A stretch of 21,605 nt of DNA from Akkermansia sp. Lineage in GTDB: Bacteria > Verrucomicrobiota > Verrucomicrobiia > Verrucomicrobiales > Akkermansiaceae. Below, piece after piece: positions 1 through 6,152 of the stretch; the first letter of the stretch is position 1, and the number at the start of each line of letters is the position of its first letter. The translations under genes were made by a program, and so were the position numbers. The stretch is taken from assembly GCA_020047775.1 (NCBI GenBank), contig JAIFNK010000181.1:1-21605 (forward strand), read 5' to 3'. The notes under the pieces are model-generated. The model searched no databases, was not told where the DNA came from, and saw only the letters and a program-made list of their open reading frames with translations.

Positions 1-2
1 CG

Positions 3-590
3 CCCGTGATTCCCATCGAGGACGCGCAACTTGCGGGCAAGACCGTGCGCCGCATCGGAGTGGCACAGAAATACAATCCGAAGCGCTCGAATGTGGAAAA
101 CCCCGAGTTGTTTCCAATCTGGCCGTTCCGCATCTTCGGGCTGGAGCGCCCGATGCTGGAGGAGGCGCGCAATGCCTATCAACTTCGCGGCAGCCACAAC
201 GACGTCGGCTGGGGTTACGACGGCAATGCGGCACCTCTGTTGGGAATGACCGACGAAGCCGCGCGCATCCTCAAGGTGAAGCTGTCCAATGCCAACGCCG
301 CCTACCGCTGGCCCTCCACTTGGGGACCGAATTTCGACTGGCTGCCCGACCAATGCCATGGCGGCAACCTGATGGCCGCCATCAACTACATGCTGATCCA
401 GCATTCCGGCGACAAGATCCTGCTGCTACCCGCATGGCCGAAGGATTGGGATGTTTCCTTCAAGCTCCATGCCCCGCGCCAGACCACCGTCGAAGTCGTC
501 TATCGCGGCGGTAAAATCGAAAAACTCGAAGTTCTCCCACGGGAAAGACGCAAGGACATCACCCTCCCGGCTGGACTCGATGCATCGTGA
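3..590 (+). CDS. GH95-like glycoside hydrolase, C-terminal part (5' end outside window)
   Basis: The frame is open from the first bases of the window to a TGA at 588-590, so only the last ~195 residues are present. The visible part matches, from memory, the end of the (alpha/alpha)6 barrel and the small beta domain of GH95-like enzymes (alpha-L-fucosidase type and DUF5703-type relatives). It has an FRIFGLERPMLEEARNAY stretch, a WPSTWGPNFDWLPDQCHGGN segment, an NYMLIQHSGDKILLLPAWP segment typical of the barrel end, and a beta-rich tail ending KIEKLEVLP. Such enzymes trim fucose or related sugars from glycans. The aldolase gene starts 64 bases after the stop on the same strand, with no obvious terminator between, so a catabolic operon is likely. 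The exact substrate cannot be read from this fragment. The N-terminal catalytic region and any signal peptide are not visible. Confidence 0.62.
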   Translation, partial: PVIPIEDAQLAGKTVRRIGVAQKYNPKRSNVENPELFPIWPFRIFGLERPMLEEARNAYQLRGSHNDVGWGYDGNAAPLLGMTDEAARILKVKLSNANAAYRWPSTWGPNFDWLPDQCHGGNLMAAINYMLIQHSGDKILLLPAWPKDWDVSFKLHAPRQTTVEVVYRGGKIEKLEVLPRERRKDITLPAGLDAS

Positions 591-654
591 CCCCGCGATT
601 TTCCCCACTCAAGCCGCTTGCCTGATTGGCACCCATTCACAAGAATCAACCGAA

Positions 655-1668
655 ATGTCACAATCCACCATCAACGGCATCTTCGTTCCCAACATCGTTC
701 CCTACGACGCCAAGGGCCGCATCGACGAAGACGAACTCCGCCACATCATCCGCTGGGTCGGCGACAAGGGCGTCACCGGATTTTATCCGAACGGCAGTAT
801 GGGCGAGTTCATCCGCCTCAGCTACGAGGAGCGCCGGACAGTCGTGCGCATCGTCAGCGAGGAAGCAAAGGGCCGCCCGATTCTCGCCGGAGCCGCCGAA
901 GCCAACATCGAACTCGTTTTGGAAATGTGCAACTACTGCGCGGATCTCGGTTGCCGCGCGGTCTCCATCACCGGACCCTATTACTACAAGCTCACGCAGG
1001 AGAGCATCGAGGCCTACTTCCGCGAGCTCGCCGCCAAGTCACCGATCGACATCGTTGTGTATAACATCCCGGTCTTCGCTAACGAAATTTCACTTCCCGT
1101 GCTCGAACGCCTCGCCATGGATTGCCCGCGCATCGTCGGCACCAAGGACACATCGAAGGACATGGGCCGCTTCCAACAGACGCTGCACACCATCAAGCGC
1201 CAGCGCCCGGATTTCTCCGTGCTCATCGGCTGGGAGGAACTGCTTTGCACCGGCCTCTTCATGGGTGCGGATGGTGGCACGCTCTCCAGCGCCGGGGTTG
1301 TCCCGGAAGTGGTGATGAGACTCTATCATGCCGCGCGCGCCGGAAAATGGGATGAGGCGAAACGCATTCAGTTCGAATTGCTCGATTTGTTCTCGCTGAT
1401 GGTCGGCGCGCCGAATTTCCCGGAAGGCTTCCGCACCGGCTACGAACTGCGCGGCTTCAAGGCGGGCAACGCGCGTTTCCCGCTCTCACCCGCCGAGCAG
1501 GGCCTCATCGCGGAAATGCGCTCCAAGCTCGCCTGCGTGCTCGCAGGTTGCGGATTTGAGGAAGCCGCCGGCGAATGCAGCCTCGGAAAATCAAAGCCAT
1601 CGCCGATGGACATCGATGCAATCGTCCAAGCGGTAATGAAGAACATCGAAGCCTCGCAAGCTCGCTAG
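655..1668 (+). CDS. DHDPS/N-acetylneuraminate lyase family aldolase with C-terminal encapsulation-peptide-like tail
   Basis: Class I (Schiff-base) aldolase of the DapA/NanA/2-keto-3-deoxy-sugar-acid aldolase family, 337 residues from ATG 655. The open frame extends further upstream (to 451), but that part overlaps the preceding hydrolase gene and lacks family similarity. Family marks are visible: the GSMGE loop at residues 47-51 (GTTGE in DapA), PYYYK, the catalytic tyrosine in YNIP at 136, and the Schiff-base lysine in GTKDTS at 164. Spacing is almost identical to DapA. The barrel ends near residue 305. It is followed by a polar G/S/K/P linker and a predicted amphipathic helix, MDIDAIVQAVMKNIEAS (318-334), of the kind that targets enzymes into bacterial microcompartments. 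The next gene, 6 bases on, encodes a BMC shell protein, which supports that reading. The substrate is unknown. Cleavage of a 2-keto-3-deoxy-sugar acid to pyruvate plus an aldehyde fits family and context. A housekeeping DapA is unlikely given the tail and neighbours. Confidence 0.88.
   Translation: MSQSTINGIFVPNIVPYDAKGRIDEDELRHIIRWVGDKGVTGFYPNGSMGEFIRLSYEERRTVVRIVSEEAKGRPILAGAAEANIELVLEMCNYCADLGCRAVSITGPYYYKLTQESIEAYFRELAAKSPIDIVVYNIPVFANEISLPVLERLAMDCPRIVGTKDTSKDMGRFQQTLHTIKRQRPDFSVLIGWEELLCTGLFMGADGGTLSSAGVVPEVVMRLYHAARAGKWDEAKRIQFELLDLFSLMVGAPNFPEGFRTGYELRGFKAGNARFPLSPAEQGLIAEMRSKLACVLAGCGFEEAAGECSLGKSKPSPMDIDAIVQAVMKNIEASQAR
1606..1656 (+). other. Putative BMC encapsulation peptide coding segment
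   Basis: These codons specify MDIDAIVQAVMKNIEAS, after the linker GECSLGKSKPSP. Hydrophobic residues fall at i, i+3/i+4 positions (I, I-V, V-M, I), giving one hydrophobic helix face. This is the pattern of known encapsulation peptides such as the PduP N-terminus. It lies beyond the normal end of DHDPS-family barrels. Targeting function is inferred from pattern and from the adjacent shell gene. Confidence 0.62.
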
Positions 1669-1674
1669 CAGAAC

Positions 1675-2184
1675 ATGCAGGCCCTCGGATTCATCGAAGC
1701 ACCCTTCCTCAGCATTTCCGCCATGCTCGCCCACGAGGCGGCCACAACGGCGGACGTCCATATCCTGGGATTCGAAGATACCGGCAACGAAAACCTGCTC
1801 ATCCGTCTATCCGGTGAAATCGCGCAAATCCGCGCCGCGCTCGATGCCGCGGAAAAGCTCGCCCCTCAACTCGGCGCATCCATCGTCACCGGCATCATCC
1901 CCCGCCCCGCCGACGGATTCGACTCGATGATCCATTTCCCTGATCCACCACCACCCCGGCGGCACGGTGGAAAGGCAGGACCAAGTCGCCGTGGAAGAGC
2001 CGTTGGAAATCCGGTTGGACGGTCATCCGGTGGCAGTGGTGATGCGCACGCCGGGGCACGACGACGAGCTGGCGCGCGGGATTTCTGGTCACCGAGGGGA
2101 TTATTTCCAAGAATCCGATTCACTTCCCTCGCGACATGCCCGGCGGCAGGTCGGCATCCTTGCCACTGCGTTGCGGCTTGGTGA
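1675..2184 (+). CDS. Bacterial microcompartment shell protein, single BMC domain (BMC-H-like); native 3' end probably lost
   Basis: Residues 1-80 from ATG 1675 form one BMC domain: MQALGFIEAPFLSISAMLAHEA, then ADVHILGFEDTG, LLIRLSGEIAQIRAALDAAE and GIIPRP (PRP at 76-78). These align end to end with PduA/CcmK-type shell proteins, which assemble into hexamers that tile the shell facets. It is divergent. The pore loop, usually KIGSG, reads EDTGNEN, and the usual lysine before the second strand is a threonine. The gene starts 6 bases after the aldolase stop, so the two are probably cotranscribed. A BMC-H is normally ~90-100 residues. Here the frame stays open to 2184 (169 residues), but from about residue 90 (nt ~1945) it reads a proline/arginine-rich sequence that is an out-of-frame copy of an fdhD fragment. 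The last ~80 residues are therefore probably not native. The BMC domain itself looks intact. Confidence 0.82.
   Translation: MQALGFIEAPFLSISAMLAHEAATTADVHILGFEDTGNENLLIRLSGEIAQIRAALDAAEKLAPQLGASIVTGIIPRPADGFDSMIHFPDPPPPRRHGGKAGPSRRGRAVGNPVGRSSGGSGDAHAGARRRAGARDFWSPRGLFPRIRFTSLATCPAAGRHPCHCVAAW
1940..2135 (+). pseudogene. fdhD: fdhD remnant (formate dehydrogenase sulfurtransferase), frameshifted and truncated
   Basis: The frame read from 1940 gives HHHPGGTVERQDQ, then VAVEEPLEIRLDG, then VVMRTPGHDDELARG. This is the conserved N-terminal part of FdhD, which transfers sulfur to the molybdenum cofactor of formate dehydrogenases. One surplus base near 2081 shifts the frame. Read in the next frame the family pattern continues as FLVTEGII, and similarity then stops near 2105. 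FdhD is normally ~260-280 residues, so about four fifths is missing, including the catalytic cysteine region. There is no ATG in frame; a TGA at 1928-1930 precedes it. The fragment overlaps the 3' extension of the shell gene in another frame. A 7-bp direct repeat, TGATCCA (1928-1934 and 1941-1947), lies at the junction. Identification of the fragment is fairly sure; it cannot be functional. Confidence 0.75.
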
Positions 2185-2430
2185 TGGACGACCCGGGGCC
2201 GGGCGTGAAAAATTTCAGTTGGAAGGACTCGGCGGCTGCCCATGCGCCATTCTTCCACTCGAAAAAGAGGCCGGATGGGAAGGTCACGTTACCGATGGGA
2301 TATCATTGGCCCCATGTGTTGTTTTTTGTGTCCCAGCTCCGGTGCGCGTCGCAGCCGAAAGCGACGAGGTAGTTTTTGGAATTGCCCTTTATGGATTTCA
2401 GTATCCTGGAGGTGCGCTCCCCATACCCGG
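2120..2430 (-). pseudogene. Unidentified coding remnant with in-frame stop
   Basis: On the minus strand a protein-like frame runs from about 2430 to a TGA at 2120-2122. It contains GNSKNYLVAFGCDAHRSWD, KNNTWGQ, then an in-frame TGA near 2307, then NVTFPSGLFFEWKNGAW, ESFQLKFFTPGPGSS and a DLPPGMSRGK terminus. The composition (aromatics, glycines, ordered charge) looks like genuine protein rather than random translation, but I do not recognise the family. The stop in the middle and the lack of a start suggest a decayed gene. It overlaps the 3' end of the fdhD remnant. This could be a chance frame. Confidence 0.3.
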
Positions 2431-2812
2431 ATCGTTATGGCCAGACGGCTTCCCCAATTGTTTTGCGCGAAGTTCCGCCAGTGACATCTCGTAGCTTTTT
2501 CTCAAGCTTCGGAATTTGGTTTGGATCTCTTCGATGCTTGGGGGATTTTCGATAAAGGTGGCGAACCCTTCGTCGTCTTCGCTGAGGCTCCCTCTGCACA
2601 TCCGGTTCAAGGCGATTTCGAACTCCATTGGGGTTAGCTCGGCTTGATCGAATGCTCCTTTCCATTTTACCACTCCGAATTGGTGGTCTTTTTCCAGGAT
2701 GAAGAGGTCAAGGTCCTCGCTGATCCGATGCCCAATGTATAGGGAGAGTCCTGTTCCTCCGATGAGGATGAATACCCCATGGGCGCTGCCGCCAGATTCG
2801 AATTGACCCGCC
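2398..2812 (-). pseudogene. AbiEii/AbiGii-like nucleotidyltransferase remnant
   Basis: The minus-strand frame contains ILIGGTGLSLYIGHRISEDL followed by DLFI. This is the signature of AbiEii/AbiGii-type toxins (DNA polymerase beta-like nucleotidyltransferases: GGT, then GHR-S-DLD with the metal-binding aspartates). These are the toxin half of type IV toxin-antitoxin or abortive-infection pairs. Only ~130 plausible residues follow, against ~250-300 in the family. The tail (FIENPPSIEEIQTKFRSLRK, then SLAELRAKQL) could correspond to the family C-terminus with the middle deleted. There is no good start codon just before the GGT motif; the open frame to 2988 runs antisense into the neighbouring secreted-protein gene. 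No antitoxin gene is visible. The motif is clear; the inactive state is inferred from length and missing start. Confidence 0.55.
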
Positions 2813-2839
2813 AGTCCATCAGCAAGAGCCTGATCCGGT

Positions 2840-3703
2840 ATGACAACGTTCCGATCCGCCGTCTCCGCGGCCACCTTGTTCGCCCTCGTTTCTAACGCCC
2901 CTGCCGGTATCACCATCGGCCCGGTCCGTGCACAGCCGGGCGAAAGCGTGCGGCTGGTCACTTTTTCCGAAACAAAGGGCGGAACCATCCAGAAAGACTA
3001 TCTCGGCAAGTCCAGCACCGGAAAAATCGAAGTCACCCGCGAACGGGACCTTGTCTGGACCTTCCGCTCCCCCGCCGCCGATGGCACGCGCCGCGGCATG
3101 GTCCGGGTGCCCAAAATCACCACCACCACGAAAACCGTGATCGATGGCAAGGAGGAAAAGATCACCGACAAAAGCCCGCTCGTCGGCAAGATGTTCGCGA
3201 TGTCCAAATCCCCTACCGGTGACTGGAATTTCGAGCTCGATGGTTCCCTCCCACTGGCCCGGGTCCAATCCGAGATCGACGAACTCAAGGTCTATCTGAA
3301 GCGCGACTGGTATCCGGCCCGCGAGATCAACGTCGGCGATTCCTGGGAATTCGATCCGGCCTGGATCCGGATGACCATCGAAAAAGACATTTCCAAAGCC
3401 CAGACCATCGGCACCATGAAGCTCCGCCAGGTGCGCAGCGCTGAGACGCGCCGGATCGCGGTCATCGACGTGTCGATCCGCAGCACCGGCACGGACTTGC
3501 GCCCGGATGGAATTCAGGCGAATGCGTCCGTCGATATCACCGGTGAGGTTATCGTGAACCTCAACACCATGCTCGACGAAACCCTCGAGCTGAAAGGGAC
3601 CATCGTCACGACCACCACCAAAGGCGCGGAAACCACCAAGGTGACACTCCCCATCCGACTGTTAGCAACCAAGTCGTTTGTCAAGGACAGCCCGATGCCT
3701 TGA
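2840..3703 (+). CDS. Secreted/periplasmic protein of unknown function
   Basis: 287 residues from ATG 2840. The N-terminus (MTTFRSAVSAATLFALVSNA, then PAG) looks like a Sec signal peptide cleaved near residue 23. The mature part is beta-rich with many T, V, K and R residues. It has a stretch of threonines around KITTTTKTVIDGKEE, a central WYPAREINVGDSWEFDP segment and a repeated STGT/TTTTKG pattern near the end. The alternation of strands and the "GDSW" turn resemble small bacterial periplasmic beta proteins of unknown function; no catalytic motif is seen. It stands alone, between the AbiEii remnant on the other strand and the lactate dehydrogenase remnant on the same strand. No family could be named with confidence. 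Coding reality is supported by the uninterrupted frame, signal peptide and consistent composition. Confidence 0.7.
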   Translation: MTTFRSAVSAATLFALVSNAPAGITIGPVRAQPGESVRLVTFSETKGGTIQKDYLGKSSTGKIEVTRERDLVWTFRSPAADGTRRGMVRVPKITTTTKTVIDGKEEKITDKSPLVGKMFAMSKSPTGDWNFELDGSLPLARVQSEIDELKVYLKRDWYPAREINVGDSWEFDPAWIRMTIEKDISKAQTIGTMKLRQVRSAETRRIAVIDVSIRSTGTDLRPDGIQANASVDITGEVIVNLNTMLDETLELKGTIVTTTTKGAETTKVTLPIRLLATKSFVKDSPMP

Positions 3704-3716
3704 TCCCTCCGTCGCG

Positions 3717-3991
3717 CCCTTGAACGTCACCGTTTTCAAGGACTACAACCGGGTGCGCGAGCGGAATTTCATGAAGAGGAGTCCGAGTTGTTCTTCGAAG
3801 ACCTTTCGTTACAAATCATCCCGGACGCCGTCTTCATGCGCCTCACCACCTTCCCGTGCGTGCTCGTCGCCGGCGGCCACCAGGCGTTTCTCACCGAGGA
3901 GGCCATGACGAACATTGCAAAAACCACCCCGCCCGACCTAACCGACTTCGAAGCCGGTCGCGACTGCCCGAATACCGTGAAGTTGAAATAG
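3717..3991 (+). pseudogene. ldhA: D-lactate dehydrogenase (2-hydroxyacid dehydrogenase) remnant with large internal deletion
   Basis: The first piece, in one frame, reads LNVTVFKDYNRVRERNF. This matches the mid-protein LALNRK...YNRVREGNF segment of LdhA-type D-lactate dehydrogenases. Directly after it, in another frame, comes HEEESELFFEDLS, then QIIPDAVFMRLTTFPCVLV, AGGHQAFLTEEAMTNIAKTT and DLTDFEAGRD. This is the C-terminal part, including the conserved GHQAF..TEEAL histidine region. Roughly 100-120 residues, including the Rossmann glycine motif, are missing between the two pieces at about nt 3770, and the N-terminal third is also absent. The family (NAD-dependent reduction of pyruvate to D-lactate) is recognised from memory of these motifs. 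The product cannot be functional. Confidence 0.75.
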
Positions 3992-4117
3992 TCCGATCCA
4001 ACTGACCGTGCCACAAGAGTAAGCGCGCACCCGTGAAACGCACCGATCACGCCAGCCGGGCAAGCGCGACAAGTCTCGCGACTGGACAACAAAACACCCG
4101 GTCATAGGATCCCGGCC

Positions 4118-5101
4118 ATGCCGATTTTCTGCCATCCTTCCCCGTCCAAAGGTGCCGCAATCATGGCGGAGGAGTTTTCCTCGTCACTCTCACCCGAGAT
4201 CGTGTGGATCGATCTACTGAACGCCACCCCGGCGGAAGTTACGGCCATCGAAAAGCATTTCGGGATCTCACTTCCGACGCGTGAGGAGATGCGCGAAATC
4301 GAAAGCACGAGCCGCCTCTATTGCGAGGATGACGCCCGCTTCCTCACGACTCCACTGCTGGTCAGCACCGAGAGCGAGGATCCACATTCGACGGAGATCG
4401 GCTTCGTGTTTGTCAAAGATCACCTGCTCACCATCCGGAATGTGGATCCACACAGTTTCAAGCAAACCGTCAACCTGTTCGCCAAGCGCCCGCAACCGAA
4501 CCGGGACCAGGTTTTCGTGGCGCTGATCGAGGCCATGGTGGATCGCCAGGCGGATCTCTTGGAACGATTGTCCAAGGAAATGGACGAGCTGTCGCACCGG
4601 ATTTTTTCCCGGCTGAAACGGGCGAAGGAATCCGAGAACAACCTGCGCGACGCGATCTACCGACTGGGCCGCAGTGGCGACCTCATCGGCCGGGAGCGTG
4701 ATTGCATCGTGGGCCTCACCCGGCTGGTGCAGTATGCCGGCCATGATGATTCCGACGGTCCCGGCATCAGCGCGGATTCCTCATGCTATCAAAAACTCAG
4801 GCCCATCATGCGCGACCTCCAATCGCTGGCAGAATTCGCCGGGTTTCTCGCCTCGAAAGTCAGCTTCATGCTCGATGCCACGCTCGGGCTCATCAACATC
4901 GAGCAGAACACGATTGTGAAAATCTTCACCGTAGCGGCGGTCATCTTTCTGCCGCCCACCCTCGTCGCCAGCATTTATGGCATGAACTTCGACGTGATGC
5001 CGGAACTCCGCTGGCAGCTCGGTTACCCGTTTGCGATTTTCGTGATGGCCTGCTCGGTCGCCCTGCCGTTCTGGTTCTGCCGGCGCAAGGGATGGCTGTG
5101 A
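4118..5101 (+). CDS. corA: CorA-family Mg2+/Co2+ transport protein (first copy)
   Basis: 327 residues. CorA proteins are pentameric inner-membrane channels for Mg2+ (also Co2+, Ni2+). Seen here: the cytosolic entry motif VWIDLLNATPAE near residue 29, an acidic alpha/beta domain, a long charged helical stalk (residues ~130-260), and TM1 (KIFTVAAVIFLPPTLVASIY). TM1 ends in the signature GMN motif at about 288-290. A short loop follows, then TM2 (YPFAIFVMACSVALPFWF) and a basic KGWL end. Start ATG 4118 puts VWIDL where E. coli CorA has it and has AGGA 8 bases upstream. ATG 4163 would give 312 residues and is a reasonable alternative. No Mg2+ riboswitch is recognised upstream; the leader follows the ldhA remnant. 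A second corA occurs at 9923. Substrate preference cannot be read from sequence. Confidence 0.93.
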   Translation: MPIFCHPSPSKGAAIMAEEFSSSLSPEIVWIDLLNATPAEVTAIEKHFGISLPTREEMREIESTSRLYCEDDARFLTTPLLVSTESEDPHSTEIGFVFVKDHLLTIRNVDPHSFKQTVNLFAKRPQPNRDQVFVALIEAMVDRQADLLERLSKEMDELSHRIFSRLKRAKESENNLRDAIYRLGRSGDLIGRERDCIVGLTRLVQYAGHDDSDGPGISADSSCYQKLRPIMRDLQSLAEFAGFLASKVSFMLDATLGLINIEQNTIVKIFTVAAVIFLPPTLVASIYGMNFDVMPELRWQLGYPFAIFVMACSVALPFWFCRRKGWL

Positions 5102-5122
5102 CCGCACGGACTCCGTGCCGGT
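5101..5122 (+). terminator. GC hairpin directly after corA stop
   Basis: GCACGG and CCGTGC arms (5104-5109, 5113-5118) enclose a 3-base loop. An ACCG/CGGT extension is possible with one bulged C. It starts within the stop codon region. There is no T-run, only GGTTAGGAAAA, so a classic rho-independent terminator is uncertain. It may be mRNA 3'-end protection or a short repetitive palindrome. Confidence 0.35.
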
Positions 5123-5245
5123 TAGGAAAAAGCGCGCACTCGGGAATCCACGGCGGATGCTTTCAAGCGATCTGATGGGAAACCTGTTAAATTCCGCGAT
5201 GGTTCTTGACGGGCGAGGGAAAACCCAACAGTTACCTCAGTTGTT

Positions 5246-5722
5246 ATGTCCCAAAATCTAGCAAACATTGCATTGACTCCCGCCGAAATCACCATTTTGA
5301 ACGGCGCTCTACAAACCATCCGCACCACTCTTGGCACCCGCGCCGTGAGTCTGACACCGGATCAACGGAAAAACCTCGTCAAGATGGGCGACAACACCCG
5401 CATCTTTTGCCAGCAGGCCGTCACCGGCCTCCAACAGAACTCCGGCAGCATGCCACCCGACCTCGACATCCCCGGCCTCGTCCAGGATTTCGCGGACTAC
5501 ACCGCCCTCGAAACCTTCGTTGCTGAATACGAGGCCGTTGGAGAACTCCTTGATGACACGCTCAAGGCGATTTCCAGCGACGTCATGACCAACAGCATCA
5601 TCGGCGTCAGCTTTCTCAAGACCCTAAACAAGATCAATCCCGCCCTGGATACCCTGGTTGGCGCGCTCAAGACCGTCCGTCGCCGGAAGCCGGTCAAAAC
5701 TGTTACCCCGCTCGTCGCCTGA
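5246..5722 (+). CDS. Conserved helical protein of unknown function
   Basis: 158 residues from ATG 5246, predicted mostly alpha-helical and soluble, with no signal peptide and no membrane segment. It carries the pattern LTPDQRKNLVKMGDNTRIFC near residues 40-60, followed by PPDLDIPGLVQDF and ELLDDTL. I recognise this (L-T-P-E-E-R-K-x-L-x-K-M-G-D-K-T ... L-D-x-x-x-L ... L-x-D-T) as a widespread family of short uncharacterised bacterial proteins, often annotated only as hypothetical. The C-terminus is basic (VRRRKPVKTV). It stands alone: 144 bases after corA, and followed by a repeat region. A TTGACG at 5206-5211 could be a -35 element, but no convincing -10 follows. No function is proposed. Confidence 0.75.
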   Translation: MSQNLANIALTPAEITILNGALQTIRTTLGTRAVSLTPDQRKNLVKMGDNTRIFCQQAVTGLQQNSGSMPPDLDIPGLVQDFADYTALETFVAEYEAVGELLDDTLKAISSDVMTNSIIGVSFLKTLNKINPALDTLVGALKTVRRRKPVKTVTPLVA

Positions 5723-5835
5723 TTCACTTCTCTCATCCGGGGGGTGATTTCGGCGCGACAATGCTGCAACCGTTCCCCGGAACCCCATTCCACTCACGCC
5801 CAAGCGTGAAAACCCATCCCGCGTGAGCTCCGCAG

Positions 5836-6002
5836 CATTCGCACGAACGCTCAGACCGTTCCCACGAACGTTCCACATCATTCAGACGAACGCTCAGAGC
5901 CTTCCCACGAAGGTTCCCCATCATTCAGCGGAACGCTCCAACCGTTCCCGCGGATGCCCAAGGGCATTCCTTCGAACGCTCCGAGCGTTCCGGCGTCCGC
6001 CT
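5836..6002 (+). repeat. Four degenerate 43-bp tandem repeats with GAACG-N7-CGTTC palindromes
   Basis: Units begin CATTC at 5836, 5879, 5922 and 5965, exactly 43 bp apart; the fourth is partial. Each contains GAACGCTC followed by a second half ending GTTCC or similar. Units 1, 3 and 4 keep the inverted pair GAACG...CGTTC, which is longest in unit 4 (GAACGCTC, 1-base loop, GAGCGTTC). Upstream sequence near 5768-5790 looks like a more decayed unit. The region is non-coding, between the 158-residue protein gene and the hairpin element. Confidence 0.85.
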
Positions 6003-6027
6003 TTTTGCTGCCGCAAGTCACACGGCT

Positions 6028-6099
6028 ATAAGGAGTAGCGACATTCCTGTCGCTACTTTCTCGTCCCGCTGTGGCGACATGAATGTCGCCACTCCTTAT
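6028..6099 (+). repeat. Paired-hairpin (REPIN-like) palindromic element, copy A
   Basis: The outer inverted arms are ATAAGGAGT (6028-6036) and ACTCCTTAT (6091-6099). Inside are two hairpins. The first is GTAGCGACA/TGTCGCTAC (6035-6043, 6048-6056) with loop TTCC. The second is GTGGCGACAT/ATGTCGCCAC (6071-6080, 6083-6092) with a 2-base loop. The same architecture recurs at 21496-21550 and as a half at 9013-9032. It resembles REP doublets mobilised in trans by RAYT transposases; no such transposase is in the window. It lies 53 bases upstream of the restriction-modification start. Confidence 0.85.
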
Positions 6100-6152
6100 T
6101 GGAAATTTCCCTCGCCCCGCCTCCCGGCGATTTCCTAGCTTTCAGCCACCTC

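Noticed and set aside
451..654. N-terminal extension of the aldolase frame upstream of ATG 655
   Set aside because: It overlaps the hydrolase coding region, is rich in R, P and S as expected for an out-of-frame reading, and lies before the family's normal start.
2813..2988. Upstream part of the minus-strand AbiEii-like frame
   Set aside because: It is antisense to the start of the secreted-protein gene, has no family similarity, and lacks a plausible start near the GGT motif.
5836..6002. CRISPR array
   Set aside because: The whole 43-bp unit repeats and degrades together; there are no unique spacers between identical repeats, and no cas gene is nearby.
6099..6152. TTG start at 6099 for the restriction-modification gene
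   Set aside because: The TTG lies in the right arm of the hairpin element. The family N-terminus begins with LSWNEIR, directly after ATG 6153.
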